This document shows positions 1-7,956 of a DNA stretch of 64,000 bases, piece by piece. The DNA is from Sphaerimonospora sp050942215 (GTDB lineage: Bacteria; Actinomycetota; Actinomycetes; Streptosporangiales; Streptosporangiaceae). The notes below the pieces were generated by a model, which worked only from the letters and a program-made list of their open reading frames with translations, did no database searches and was not told the origin of the DNA. How positions within the stretch are numbered: the first letter of the stretch is position 1; every line of letters starts with the position of its first letter. The position numbers were made by a program, and so were the translations under genes. Where the stretch lies: NCBI RefSeq assembly GCF_050942215.1, contig NZ_CP192056.1:2170001-2234000 (forward strand), in the 5' to 3' direction.

Positions 1-123
1 TTCGACGTCCGCCGGGCCCGGCGACTTCGGCGCAGCCGGTGACTCCGCGCTCGTGACGCCGCCGCAACCGGCGGCGAGGGTGAGTCCCGCGATCAGGCAT
101 GTCAATCGTCGTCTGCCTTTCAT
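1..123 (-). CDS. Lipoprotein, N-terminal fragment (cut by window edge)
   Basis: The first 41 codons read leftward from an ATG at 123 and run off the window. The protein starts with a basic n-region (MKGRRR), a short hydrophobic core and the lipobox LAAGC, so Cys20 should be lipidated and the mature protein held on the outer face of the membrane. The residues after the Cys (G, S, A, P) look like the usual flexible tether. The functional domain lies outside the window, so no role can be assigned; a substrate-binding or small unknown lipoprotein are both possible. Confidence 0.75.
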   Translation of the reverse strand, partial: MKGRRRLTCLIAGLTLAAGCGGVTSAESPAAPKSPGPADVE

Positions 124-281
124 AACCGGCCATCCTGGCCCAAGTTCGGCTCAAATGGATCATTCGGTTTTCTCCGACATCGCCGAAGAGACCTGACGAG
201 GGCCCACGAGAGCGGTAAGCAGATGTTGCCGTTCTCGCAGATGCCGGTGATTGTTTAGGGTGCTCGGCATCGGAGGTGGCC

Positions 282-959
282 ATGAAGGTCGTGGGCAGTG
301 CACTGCTCTGTGTGGATCGCAAGCGGGTCTGGGACGCCCTGCGGGACCCCGGCGTCCTGGTGCGGACGATCCCCGGCTGCGAGCGGCTGGAGGAGACCGG
401 CGAGGACGTCTACAGGATGACGGTGACGGCCGGCGTCGCCTCGTTCAAGGGCGTCTACCAGGGAGAGGTGGCCCTCGCGGAACCCGAGGAGCCGGAACGG
501 TTCGTGCTGCGCGCCCACGGCCAGGGGGCCCCCGGCACCGTCGAGGCCACGGTCCAGGTGCGGCTCAGCGAGGCCGAGGGCGGCACCCGTGTCGACTACG
601 AGGCGGAGGCCGTGGTCGGCGGCATGATCGGCGGTGTGGGCCAGCGCATGCTCGGCTCGGTGGCCAAGCGTACGGCCGGGGAGTTCTTCTTGGCCGTCGA
701 ACGTCATCTCCTGTCCGGGCCGGTCGCCGAGCCCGCCGCCGAGCTCGCCGGGCTCGCGGAGGCGGCCGCCGCCGTACCGGCCGCAGCGCAGGCCCGCGAG
801 GAGAGCCCGCTGGTCTTCACCCGGCCACGCGACACGGGCGACACGCGTGCGCGCGGCGCCTCCTGGCCGGTCCTCGCGGCGTTCGGCATGGGCGCGGGCA
901 TCGCACTCGGCAGCGCCGTCATCGGCTGGGTGCTCGGCCGCCAGGGCCGCCACAGGTGA
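282..959 (+). CDS. CoxG-like SRPBCC-family protein with C-terminal membrane anchor
   Basis: 225 aa. Residues 1-145 match the CoxG (carbon monoxide dehydrogenase subunit G) branch of the SRPBCC fold: an N-terminal strand, then a helix with VWDALRDPGVLVRTIPGCE and later the SFKGVYQGEVAL and GGTRVDYEAEAVVGG segments. An Ala/Pro/Glu linker leads to one hydrophobic helix at about 195-218. CoxG proteins are thought to help membrane recruitment or cofactor handling of molybdenum hydroxylases, but no cox or xdh genes are near, so this is an orphan copy. The ATG at 282 was chosen because GGAGG sits 5 nt upstream; a GTG at 276 is in frame but overlaps that site. Confidence 0.8.
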   Translation: MKVVGSALLCVDRKRVWDALRDPGVLVRTIPGCERLEETGEDVYRMTVTAGVASFKGVYQGEVALAEPEEPERFVLRAHGQGAPGTVEATVQVRLSEAEGGTRVDYEAEAVVGGMIGGVGQRMLGSVAKRTAGEFFLAVERHLLSGPVAEPAAELAGLAEAAAAVPAAAQAREESPLVFTRPRDTGDTRARGASWPVLAAFGMGAGIALGSAVIGWVLGRQGRHR

Positions 960-1014
960 TCCGGTAGGGGGGAAGGCGGGAATCACGTGGCTTCCCGCCT
1001 TGTTCGACTGTTCT

Positions 1015-1671
1015 ATGAAGGTCGAGATCTTTTCTGACGTCGTCTGCCCGTGGTGCTACATCGGGCATCGGCGCCTGGCGAAAGCCGTACGGCTCTATGA
1101 GGGCGAGGTCGAGGTCGTCCAGCGCCCCTTCGAGCTCGCCCCGGACGCGGTCTCCAACGGAGAGCCGGTGCGGATCGCGCTCGCGCGCAAGTTCGGCGGG
1201 CCGGATCGGGTGGCGCAGATGACGCGCCGGGTGACCGAGGTGGCCGTTGCGGACGGTCTCGAACTGAACTTCGATCGGGCGATCCACGCCAACACGTTCG
1301 AGGCTCACCGGCTCATCTGGCTGGCCGGACGCGCCGGACGTGACGGTGCGATGGCCGACCGGCTCTTCCGTGCGCACTTCACGGAGGGGCTCGACGTCGG
1401 AGACCCCGCCACCCTCGCGAAACTCGCTGCGGAGGTCGAGGTCGAGGACACCGGCGAGGGAGCGGAGCAGGTGCGTGCCGAGCTGGCCCGTGCCCGGACG
1501 CTGGGCATCAGCGGGGTCCCGCTGTTCCTGTTCGAGGACCAGTTCGCCGTTTCCGGCGCGCAGCCGGTCGAGACCTTGGTCGCCGCGCTCCACGAGGTCC
1601 GGGCACGGACGGCCGTCGCGTCGGCCCAGAACGGGGGCGACGGCTGCGACGACGGATTCTGCGCCGTGTGA
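1015..1671 (+). CDS. DsbA-family oxidoreductase (FrnE-like)
   Basis: 218 aa thioredoxin-fold protein without a signal peptide, so cytoplasmic. It opens with MKVEIFSDVVCPWCYIG; the CPWC pair at residues 11-14 is the redox centre, and GISGVPLFLF near the end carries the cis-proline loop. The insert between them is helical, as in FrnE/2-hydroxychromene-2-carboxylate-isomerase-like DsbA proteins. Such proteins are linked to thiol redox control and to polyketide isomerisation in FrnE. The C-terminal tail has two extra Cys (GCDDGFC). The reading frame is open far upstream, but similarity begins at the ATG at 1015, where no clear ribosome site is visible. Confidence 0.88.
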   Translation: MKVEIFSDVVCPWCYIGHRRLAKAVRLYEGEVEVVQRPFELAPDAVSNGEPVRIALARKFGGPDRVAQMTRRVTEVAVADGLELNFDRAIHANTFEAHRLIWLAGRAGRDGAMADRLFRAHFTEGLDVGDPATLAKLAAEVEVEDTGEGAEQVRAELARARTLGISGVPLFLFEDQFAVSGAQPVETLVAALHEVRARTAVASAQNGGDGCDDGFCAV

Positions 1672-1764
1672 CCTTCGGCGGTGGCAGGGAATGACGACGG
1701 GATGCGGATTATTCGGCAGAGTGCGCCGGTTCTGCGGATCGGTCCGGACAGGTAGACACTGAGC

Positions 1765-3846
1765 ATGCCCAGCAGCGTCCGCATCGGGGTCGACACCGGA
1801 GGCACGTTCACCGACGTGGTCCTCGTCGACGAGGAGACCGGTCAGATCATCACGACCAAGACCCCATCGACTCCTGCCGATCCCGCAGAGGGGTTCATGG
1901 CAGCCGTGCACAAGGTGCTGGAGGCCCACGGCGCCTTTCCACCCGGCGAGGCCACCGGCCCCGACATCGACGGCAGCGCGCCCCGGATAATCGACACGGC
2001 CGCGATCGTGCACGGCACGACCGTGGCCACGAACCAGCTCCTGGAGGATCGCGGCACCGCCGGCCTCGGGTTCGTCACCACCGAGGGCTTCGAGTTCATC
2101 CTGGAGATCGCCAGGCAGAGCGTGCCGGACGGCTACGGCAACTCCTACTTCTGGGTGAAACCGCCGAGGATCGTCCCGGCGCACCGGGTCAAGACGGTGG
2201 GCGGACGGCTCGACCACCTCGGCCGGGAGGTCCGGCCGTTCGACGAGGAGCAGGCCGCGAAGGCGGCCCGCTGGTTCAGAGACCGCGGCATCACCGCGAT
2301 CGGGGTGTGCTTCCTGCACTCGTACGCCGACCCGTCGCACGAGCGGCGGATGCGCGAAGTGCTGGAGCGGGAGCATCCCGACGCGGTCGTGTCGCTGTCG
2401 AGCGACGTCCTGCGGGAGTACCGGGAATACGAGCGTTCTGTCACCACGCTGGTCGACGCGGCCGTCAAGCCGATCATGCGGCGGTACATCGCCAACCTGT
2501 CGCAGCGGCTCGGCCGCGGGTTCTCGGTCATGAAGAGCAACGGCGGAGTGCTGTCGGCGGCCGAGGTCGTGCACCAGCCGATCACCACGGTCCTGTCCGG
2601 CCCGGCCGCCGGAGCCCTCGGCGCGGCCCTGATCGCCGGCGTCGGCGGCCACTCCGGAGCCATCACACTCGACGGCGGCGGCACCTCCACCGACGTCGCG
2701 GTGATCGTCGACGGTGAGCCGTCCCTGACCACAGAGGGCACCATCGGCCGCTACCCGTGCAAGATCCCCATGATCGACATCGTGACGGTGGGGGCCGGCG
2801 GCGGCTCGATCGCCTGGGTCTCGCCGGAGGGGACGCTCAAGGTCGGGCCGAGATCGGCCGGCGCCGACCCCGGCCCGATCTGCTACGGCAAGGGCGGCAC
2901 CGAGGTCACCGTCACCGACGCCCACGTCTACCTCGGGCGGGTGCCCCCGCACCTGCTCGGCGGCGAGATCTCCCTCGACGTCGCGGCCGCACGCTCCGGC
3001 ATCGAGGCGCTGGCCGGCAAACTCGGCCTGACCCCCGAGCGCTGTGCCACCGGCATCCTGGAGATCAGCGCGTTCAACCAGTCGAACGCCATCCGCCAGA
3101 TAACCGTCAAGCGCGGCCTCGACGTGCGGGACTTCCCGATGGTCGCCTTCGGCGGATCCGGGCCGCTGCTGGCCTGCTCGCTGATCGACATCCTCGGGCT
3201 GCGCGCCGCGATCGTCCCGCCCGACCCCGGCAACGTCTCGGCGTTCGGCCTGCTCACCGTCGACGTGAAGAACGACTATGTCCGTACGCAGGTGTCCCGC
3301 GACCCCTCACCCGAGTCCCTGGGGGAGATCTTCGCCGAGCTGGAGGCCGAGGCCGCCGCGGCGCTCACCCGTGAGGGCTTCGCCGACCACGTGTACGCGC
3401 GCACCGCCGATCTGCGTTACTTCGGTCAGGCGTACGAGGTGCGGGTGGCCGCCCCCGACGGCCCGGTGGACGAGGCGTGGCTCGCCACCGTTACCGAGCG
3501 GTTCCACGCCGAGCACGAGCGGCTCTACGGGTACGGCTACCGCGACGATCCGCGGCACGCCGTCGAATGGGTCAACCTCAGGGTGTCCGGCATCGGCCCG
3601 ATCACCCGCCCCACGATCGCGAGGTTGCCGCGCCAGGAGGACGAGCCCAGCCCGGTGAGCACCCGCGACGTGTTCTACGAGCAGTGGGGGCGCACGGTCA
3701 TCTACCGCCGTGCCGACCTCGGCGCCGGCGCCGTGGTGAGCGGCCCTGCCGTCATCGAGGAGTACGGCTCCACCCTTCCGGTGCATCCCGGATTCACCGC
3801 GACCATGGACGACTTCGGCAACCTGCTGGTGGTGAGCGATCTGTGA
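1765..3846 (+). CDS. hyuA: Hydantoinase/oxoprolinase family protein, subunit A
   Basis: 693 aa, full length for the HyuA family (ATP-dependent hydantoinase, 5-oxoprolinase A domain, acetone carboxylase beta-like). The N-terminus has the ASKHA ATPase phosphate loop GVDTGGTFTDVVLVD, and a second phosphate-binding segment TLDGGGTSTDVAV lies near residue 300. The family phosphorylates the amide oxygen of cyclic imides or lactams such as N-methylhydantoin or 5-oxoproline before ring opening, or activates a ketone in acetone carboxylase. It is coupled by a 4-bp overlap to hyuB, its usual partner. The exact substrate cannot be read from the sequence. Confidence 0.92.
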   Translation: MPSSVRIGVDTGGTFTDVVLVDEETGQIITTKTPSTPADPAEGFMAAVHKVLEAHGAFPPGEATGPDIDGSAPRIIDTAAIVHGTTVATNQLLEDRGTAGLGFVTTEGFEFILEIARQSVPDGYGNSYFWVKPPRIVPAHRVKTVGGRLDHLGREVRPFDEEQAAKAARWFRDRGITAIGVCFLHSYADPSHERRMREVLEREHPDAVVSLSSDVLREYREYERSVTTLVDAAVKPIMRRYIANLSQRLGRGFSVMKSNGGVLSAAEVVHQPITTVLSGPAAGALGAALIAGVGGHSGAITLDGGGTSTDVAVIVDGEPSLTTEGTIGRYPCKIPMIDIVTVGAGGGSIAWVSPEGTLKVGPRSAGADPGPICYGKGGTEVTVTDAHVYLGRVPPHLLGGEISLDVAAARSGIEALAGKLGLTPERCATGILEISAFNQSNAIRQITVKRGLDVRDFPMVAFGGSGPLLACSLIDILGLRAAIVPPDPGNVSAFGLLTVDVKNDYVRTQVSRDPSPESLGEIFAELEAEAAAALTREGFADHVYARTADLRYFGQAYEVRVAAPDGPVDEAWLATVTERFHAEHERLYGYGYRDDPRHAVEWVNLRVSGIGPITRPTIARLPRQEDEPSPVSTRDVFYEQWGRTVIYRRADLGAGAVVSGPAVIEEYGSTLPVHPGFTATMDDFGNLLVVSDL

Positions 3847-5678
3847 ACGGCACTGCCGACCCCATCCTCGTGGAGATCGTCGAGGGCACCCTCGCCTCCG
3901 TCGAGATGGAGGTGGAGACCGCGATCGCGCGGACCGCCAGGTCGCCGATGATCCGCGACGCGCACGACTTCCGGGCCGGCATCCACGACGTACGGCTGCG
4001 CAAGCTGACCGGCCGGTCCTACTCGGCGCTGGTGCAGCCGATCGTGCGGGACTTCCCGATCGAGACGATGCGGCCGGGCGACGTCTTCTTCCACAACGAC
4101 GTCTACCTGTCCGAGGGCGGCATCGGACACCTGCCCGACCTGTGCGTCACCGTACCGGTGTTCCACGCGGGCGAGGTCGTGGCGTTCGTCCAGGCGTTCG
4201 GCCACCACGACGACATCGGCGGCGCCGTACCCGGATCGATGCCCTCGCACGCGCGCAGCGCCTTCGAGGAGGGCCTCATGGTCCCCCCGATCAAGCTGTG
4301 GGACGGGGGGATGCCCAACCGCGCCGCGCTGACGATCATGACGCGTAACTCCCGGATGCCCGACTCGCTCGCCGGCGACCTCGACGCGGAGTGCTCGGCC
4401 TGCCTCATGGGCGCACGCCGGCTCGGCGAGCTGTTCGACCGGTACGGCAGGCAGGCCGTCGAGAACTGCTTCGACGCGATCATCTCGAAGACGACAGAGA
4501 CCTTCCGCCGCGAACTGCTGGCGAAGATCCCCGAGGGTGTGCACGTCTGGGAGGACTACGCCGAGCACGACGGCGTGGACGAGCCCCGGCTGCACACCCA
4601 GCGGATCACGCTGACCGTCGACCACGCCGCAGAGGCGCCGCTGACCATCGACTTCACCGGCACCTCACCCCAGGCCAAGGGACCGATCAACCATGCGGGC
4701 GACTACGCCGACGGGGTCTTCCTGAAGAAGTGGCTGGCCCCGATCCTGCGCAACCTCGCCGACACGCCGGAGCGGATGGCCGAGCTGGACGTCAACGAGG
4801 GCGTCGTGCCGCTGATCAAGATGGTCTTCCCGGAGAAGGGCACGCTGCTCACGCCGATCTTCCCGGCGCCGACCAACGCCCGCACGTTCGTCATCCTGCG
4901 GCTGCTGGGCGTGCTGGCCGGGGTGCTGGCCAAGGCGACCGGCGGCCGGATGCCCGCCGATCAGGAGACCATTCGCTACACCGGTGTGTACGGAGACTCC
5001 GACGACGGTCCGTACCTCATGCGCGAGGTGCTGGGCGGCGGTTCCGGCGGCCGGTGGTACGCCGACGGGGAGGACACGATCCACGTCGTGCCGGACTCGC
5101 GGAACATCCCGGTCGAGTTCGCCGAGGCCCGCTGGCCGCTGCGGGTCGAGCGTCTGGGGCTGGCCGTCGACAGCGGCGGCCCGGGGGAGTTCCGGGGCGG
5201 CCTCGGCTACGACAAGCACATCCGCATGCTGCGCGACGCGTCGTTCATGTCGATCGCGGACCGGTCGATCCTGTCCTGCTGGGGCGTGAACGGCGGCCGG
5301 GCCGGGCGGCCCTTCGTCGTCACCGTCGACGGGGAGGAGATGGAGGGCCTGGTCGACGACTTCCCGGTCGAGGCCGGAGACATCGTCAGGGTCCGCACCA
5401 CCGGGGGCGGCGGCTGGGGCTCGCCGTACGACCGCCCGGCCGAACGGGTCGCGGCCGACGTGCGCGACGGCAAGGTCTCCTATGAAGGCGCCCGGGATGA
5501 CTACGGCGTCGTGCTGTCGGGCCCGCGGGACGACCTGCGGATCGACGCGGAGGCGACCGAGCGGCTGCGGGCCGAGCTGCGCGCCGCCGTACCGGAGGAC
5601 ACCCCGTTCTTCGACCGCGGCCCCGGCTACCCCCGCCTGTCCGGCGGCCTCCCCTACGCCGAGGTGGACACGGTCTGA
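3843..5678 (+). CDS. hyuB: Hydantoinase B/oxoprolinase family protein, subunit B
   Basis: 611 aa. The GTG start at 3843 overlaps the hyuA stop (GTGA), which implies translational coupling and a two-subunit enzyme. Family landmarks are the N-terminal region ending NDVYLSEGGIGHLPDL, the TIDFTGTSPQAKGPINH block around residue 270, the RYTGVYGDSDDGPY segment, and a Gly-rich C-terminal core (GGGGWGSPYDRP). HyuB completes the amide-hydrolysing half of the complex, acting on the phosphorylated intermediate made by HyuA. The pair lacks a dedicated transporter; the only hint of a regulator is the UTRA remnant immediately downstream on the other strand. Confidence 0.92.
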   Translation: MNGTADPILVEIVEGTLASVEMEVETAIARTARSPMIRDAHDFRAGIHDVRLRKLTGRSYSALVQPIVRDFPIETMRPGDVFFHNDVYLSEGGIGHLPDLCVTVPVFHAGEVVAFVQAFGHHDDIGGAVPGSMPSHARSAFEEGLMVPPIKLWDGGMPNRAALTIMTRNSRMPDSLAGDLDAECSACLMGARRLGELFDRYGRQAVENCFDAIISKTTETFRRELLAKIPEGVHVWEDYAEHDGVDEPRLHTQRITLTVDHAAEAPLTIDFTGTSPQAKGPINHAGDYADGVFLKKWLAPILRNLADTPERMAELDVNEGVVPLIKMVFPEKGTLLTPIFPAPTNARTFVILRLLGVLAGVLAKATGGRMPADQETIRYTGVYGDSDDGPYLMREVLGGGSGGRWYADGEDTIHVVPDSRNIPVEFAEARWPLRVERLGLAVDSGGPGEFRGGLGYDKHIRMLRDASFMSIADRSILSCWGVNGGRAGRPFVVTVDGEEMEGLVDDFPVEAGDIVRVRTTGGGGWGSPYDRPAERVAADVRDGKVSYEGARDDYGVVLSGPRDDLRIDAEATERLRAELRAAVPEDTPFFDRGPGYPRLSGGLPYAEVDTV

Positions 5679-5701
5679 CCCGGCCCGAGCGACGGACGGC
5701 G

Positions 5702-5833
5702 TCACTCCTCGGCGAACACGATCACATTCCTGTCGGCCCGGAGCCTGGATTCCGGTCCCTCCGGGTCGCGGACGATGAGGATCGGAACTCCTTCGGGAAC
5801 GCCGAGCGCGCGGCGTTCCTCCGGCGAGGGCAT
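5702..5833 (-). pseudogene. Remnant of a GntR-family regulator (UTRA domain fragment)
   Basis: 43 codons from an ATG at 5833: MPSPEERRALGVPEG followed by VPILIVRD and ending NVIVFAEE. MP(T/S)P-E-x-x-x-LG(I/V)P-x-GVP-(V/I)L is the hallmark start of the UTRA effector-binding domain of HutC-type GntR regulators. The similarity continues six codons upstream (SGVAAR) and then meets a TGA, and no winged-helix domain follows in any frame. This is therefore either a decayed regulator, perhaps once of the hyuAB genes, or a free-standing mini-UTRA protein. Family recognition is from memory of the motif. Confidence 0.55.
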
Positions 5834-6053
5834 CCGAGCGGCGACTCCGGAACATCACTGTACGCATCGATCGTCATGCGTCATGGCTAGACAGGGGCTC
5901 GTCCGGTCATAGCCATGGCTACGTCAAGACGTCGCCATATCCAGATGTATGTCTGGCCGACCGCCGGCATCGGATGGTGATGAATCGACTTCGGATCGTA
6001 ATCATCCATGTCATGCTTGGAGCGCCAACCGACCGGGTGAGAAGGGGGCGGGG
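5834..6053. promoter_or_regulatory. Intergenic region with inverted repeat CCAGA-N6-TCTGG
   Basis: 220 bp with no gene. An inverted repeat CCAGA/TCTGG occupies 5941-5956, and a 10-bp palindrome AGCCATGGCT lies at 5911-5920. Either could be an operator for the small gene at 6054, but nothing ties them to a known regulator. Confidence 0.25.
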
Positions 6054-6362
6054 ATGACCGCGCGGAACTACTATGCCAGGACCCATGACGGCTACCGCGT
6101 CGACGATCCCTCGCCTGTGGCGCTCGCCGTATTGATCGACGAACTGAACCATGTGGACAACACGTTCATGACCGTCCAGCCCGACCGGGCCGGCGTCGGC
6201 TGGCGCGCGACGGTGTCGCTGCGGCGTGACGAGGCCTACGAGATCCTCTTCCGGGACGAGTCGGGGAGGGCCCACGAGGTCCGCACCCTCACCGCCTCCG
6301 ACGCGGTCGTGAGTGCGTTGACCCGGTGGCTGGCCGCCCGCGTCCCCGACGCGACCGGCTGA
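6054..6362 (+). CDS. Hypothetical protein, possibly Imm1-like
   Basis: 102 aa, soluble, no signal peptide. The ATG at 6054 follows a purine-rich ribosome site (AGAAGGGGGCGGGG). The protein has a mid-region VLIDELNHVDNTFMTVQPD, an alternating strand pattern (WRATVSLRRDEAYEILFRDE) and a C-terminal helix ending TRWLAAR. The spacing of ELNxxDNTF and a final W recall small immunity proteins of the Imm1 type that accompany contact-dependent toxins, but no toxin gene is adjacent and this is a weak resemblance. Function unknown. Confidence 0.6.
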   Translation: MTARNYYARTHDGYRVDDPSPVALAVLIDELNHVDNTFMTVQPDRAGVGWRATVSLRRDEAYEILFRDESGRAHEVRTLTASDAVVSALTRWLAARVPDATG

Positions 6363-6406
6363 TCGGGACCGTCCGGATGATTGACCGCGGCGACTGTGGG
6401 TAACCG

Positions 6407-6416
6407 TATCCGGATA
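6407..6416. promoter_or_regulatory. Palindrome TATCCGGATA upstream of a small ORF
   Basis: A perfect 10-bp palindrome 40 bp before the small gene at 6457. The same ten bases form the centre of the 16-bp palindrome at 17444-17459 in the upstream region of the ATPase-like gene, so both could be sites for one regulator. No regulator can be named. Confidence 0.3.
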
Positions 6417-6456
6417 AGCCGGTAAAACCGCCGGCGTACGGGGGGTGACGACACAG

Positions 6457-6600
6457 ATGCCGTCGATCATGGAGCGGATCAGGAACTACCTGAACAGCCA
6501 GTCTGGCCGCCAGCACCGCGAGAAGGCCCGCGACCCGCACACGAGGCAGCGGCTACGCCATTTCGTGGACCAGTGGCGGGGACAGCGGCACCGGCACTGA
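6457..6600 (+). CDS. Small basic protein of unknown function
   Basis: 47 aa, MPSIMERIRNYLNSQSG to a basic tail rich in Arg, His and Gln (QWRGQRHRH). It has no membrane segment and looks largely helical. The codon third positions are G/C-biased like true genes here, and it lies between two recognisable genes. A GTG at 6446 would add four codons (VTTQ); the ATG is preferred only weakly. Small Arg-rich proteins of this shape are, as far as I recall, widespread in Streptosporangiaceae and uncharacterised. Confidence 0.5.
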   Translation: MPSIMERIRNYLNSQSGRQHREKARDPHTRQRLRHFVDQWRGQRHRH

Positions 6601-6762
6601 GCCGCAGACCCGAGGGAAGGTGGCGCGGACGGCCATATCCAACCAAAAACGCTGAGGGCTCCTTGGCACGTAGCGGGAGTGCCGATCCCGTGGAAGGCCT
6701 GGCAGGCTGTGGCGTGAAGACCGAAGTCGGTTCTTCGTGGCGCGACACCTGGAGGCTGAACC

Positions 6763-7956
6763 GTGGAGGGACCCCTCAGCGGCATCGTCGTTCTGGATCT
6801 TTCTCGTGCCCTGGCCGGGCCCCACGGGGCACAGATGCTCGGCGACCTGGGCGCTCACGTGATCAAGGTGGAGCATCCTTCGGGGGACGAGTCACGGGGA
6901 TGGGGACCGCCGTTCGTCGGCCCTGATCAGGATATTTCCACCTACTTTCTGGCGGCCAACCGGAACAAGCGGTCCATCACGGTCGACATGAAGTCCGACG
7001 AGGGGCGCGGGCTCATCGAACGGCTGGTACGGCAGAGCGACGTGCTGATCGAGAACTTCCGTACCGGCGTGCTGGACCGTCTGGGCCTGCCGGTCAGCCG
7101 GCTGCACGAGCTGAATCCGCGCCTGGTGATCCTGTCGATCACCGGGTTCGGGCATGACGGTCCGGAGGGCGGCCGGCCGGGGTACGACCAGATCGCCCAG
7201 GGGGAGGCGGGCCTGATGTCGCTGACCGGGCCGTCGCCGGACGAGCCGTACCGCGTCGGCGCCTCGATCGCCGACCTGCTGGCCGGCATCCACGGCGCGT
7301 ACGGCGTGGTCGCCGCGCTGTACGAACGCGAGCGGACGGGGCGTGGCCGGGTCGTCCGCACGTCCCTGCTGGCCTCGATGGTCGGGGTGCACTCTTATCA
7401 CGGCACGGCCTGGACCGTCGGCGGCAAGGTGCCCCGCGCGGGCGGCAACCATCACGCGTCGATCACGCCGTACGGAGCCTTCCGCTGCGCGGACGGAATG
7501 ATCCAGATCGCGGTGGCGAACGAGGGCCAGTGGCGCAAGGTGGCCGATCTTCTGGACATCGACCCCGAAACCACGAAATATGCGACGAATATGGATAGGT
7601 TCGCGCATCGGGATGAGTTGATCGCGGACATGGAGAAGTCGCTGGCGGCGCACGGCCGGGCGCACTGGCTGGCCGCGCTCGGCGAGCTGGGCGTGCCGGC
7701 CGGCGCTATCCGGTCCATCGACGAGGTCTACGCCTGGGATCAGGTCCGTTCCCAGGGCCTGCTGGTGACCGTCGACCATCCGGTCCTCGGCCCGATCGAA
7801 CTGCCCGGCCCGCCGCTGCGCTTCGAGACGCCGGACCACACCCGGGCCGGCGTCCCGCGCTCTCACACACCGCCGCCGGCGCTCGGCCAGGACAACGACG
7901 CCGTGCTCGAGTGGCTGCGCGAGCGGGAACAGGCGGGGGAGGGAAACCAGGAGTGA
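6763..7956 (+). CDS. Family III (CaiB/BaiF) CoA-transferase
   Basis: 397 aa, typical length. The GTG start has GGAGG 7 nt upstream. The N-terminus carries VLDLSRALAGPHGAQMLGDLGAHVIKVEHPSGDESR, the CoA-binding Rossmann start, here named only by its position 10-45. The segment GASIADLLAG at about 166-175 contains the conserved nucleophilic Asp (about residue 171), and GYDQIAQGEAG precedes it. Family members move CoA between carboxylates or racemise 2-methylacyl-CoAs. The gene is coupled by a 4-bp GTGA overlap to a carboxyltransferase, so it probably makes or activates the acyl-CoA that the next enzyme handles. Confidence 0.9.
   Translation: MEGPLSGIVVLDLSRALAGPHGAQMLGDLGAHVIKVEHPSGDESRGWGPPFVGPDQDISTYFLAANRNKRSITVDMKSDEGRGLIERLVRQSDVLIENFRTGVLDRLGLPVSRLHELNPRLVILSITGFGHDGPEGGRPGYDQIAQGEAGLMSLTGPSPDEPYRVGASIADLLAGIHGAYGVVAALYERERTGRGRVVRTSLLASMVGVHSYHGTAWTVGGKVPRAGGNHHASITPYGAFRCADGMIQIAVANEGQWRKVADLLDIDPETTKYATNMDRFAHRDELIADMEKSLAAHGRAHWLAALGELGVPAGAIRSIDEVYAWDQVRSQGLLVTVDHPVLGPIELPGPPLRFETPDHTRAGVPRSHTPPPALGQDNDAVLEWLREREQAGEGNQE

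Noticed and set aside
919..2952. A 677-codon leftward frame opposite the DsbA and hyuA genes
   Set aside because: Composition is typical of a shadow frame and two clear protein families lie on the plus strand.
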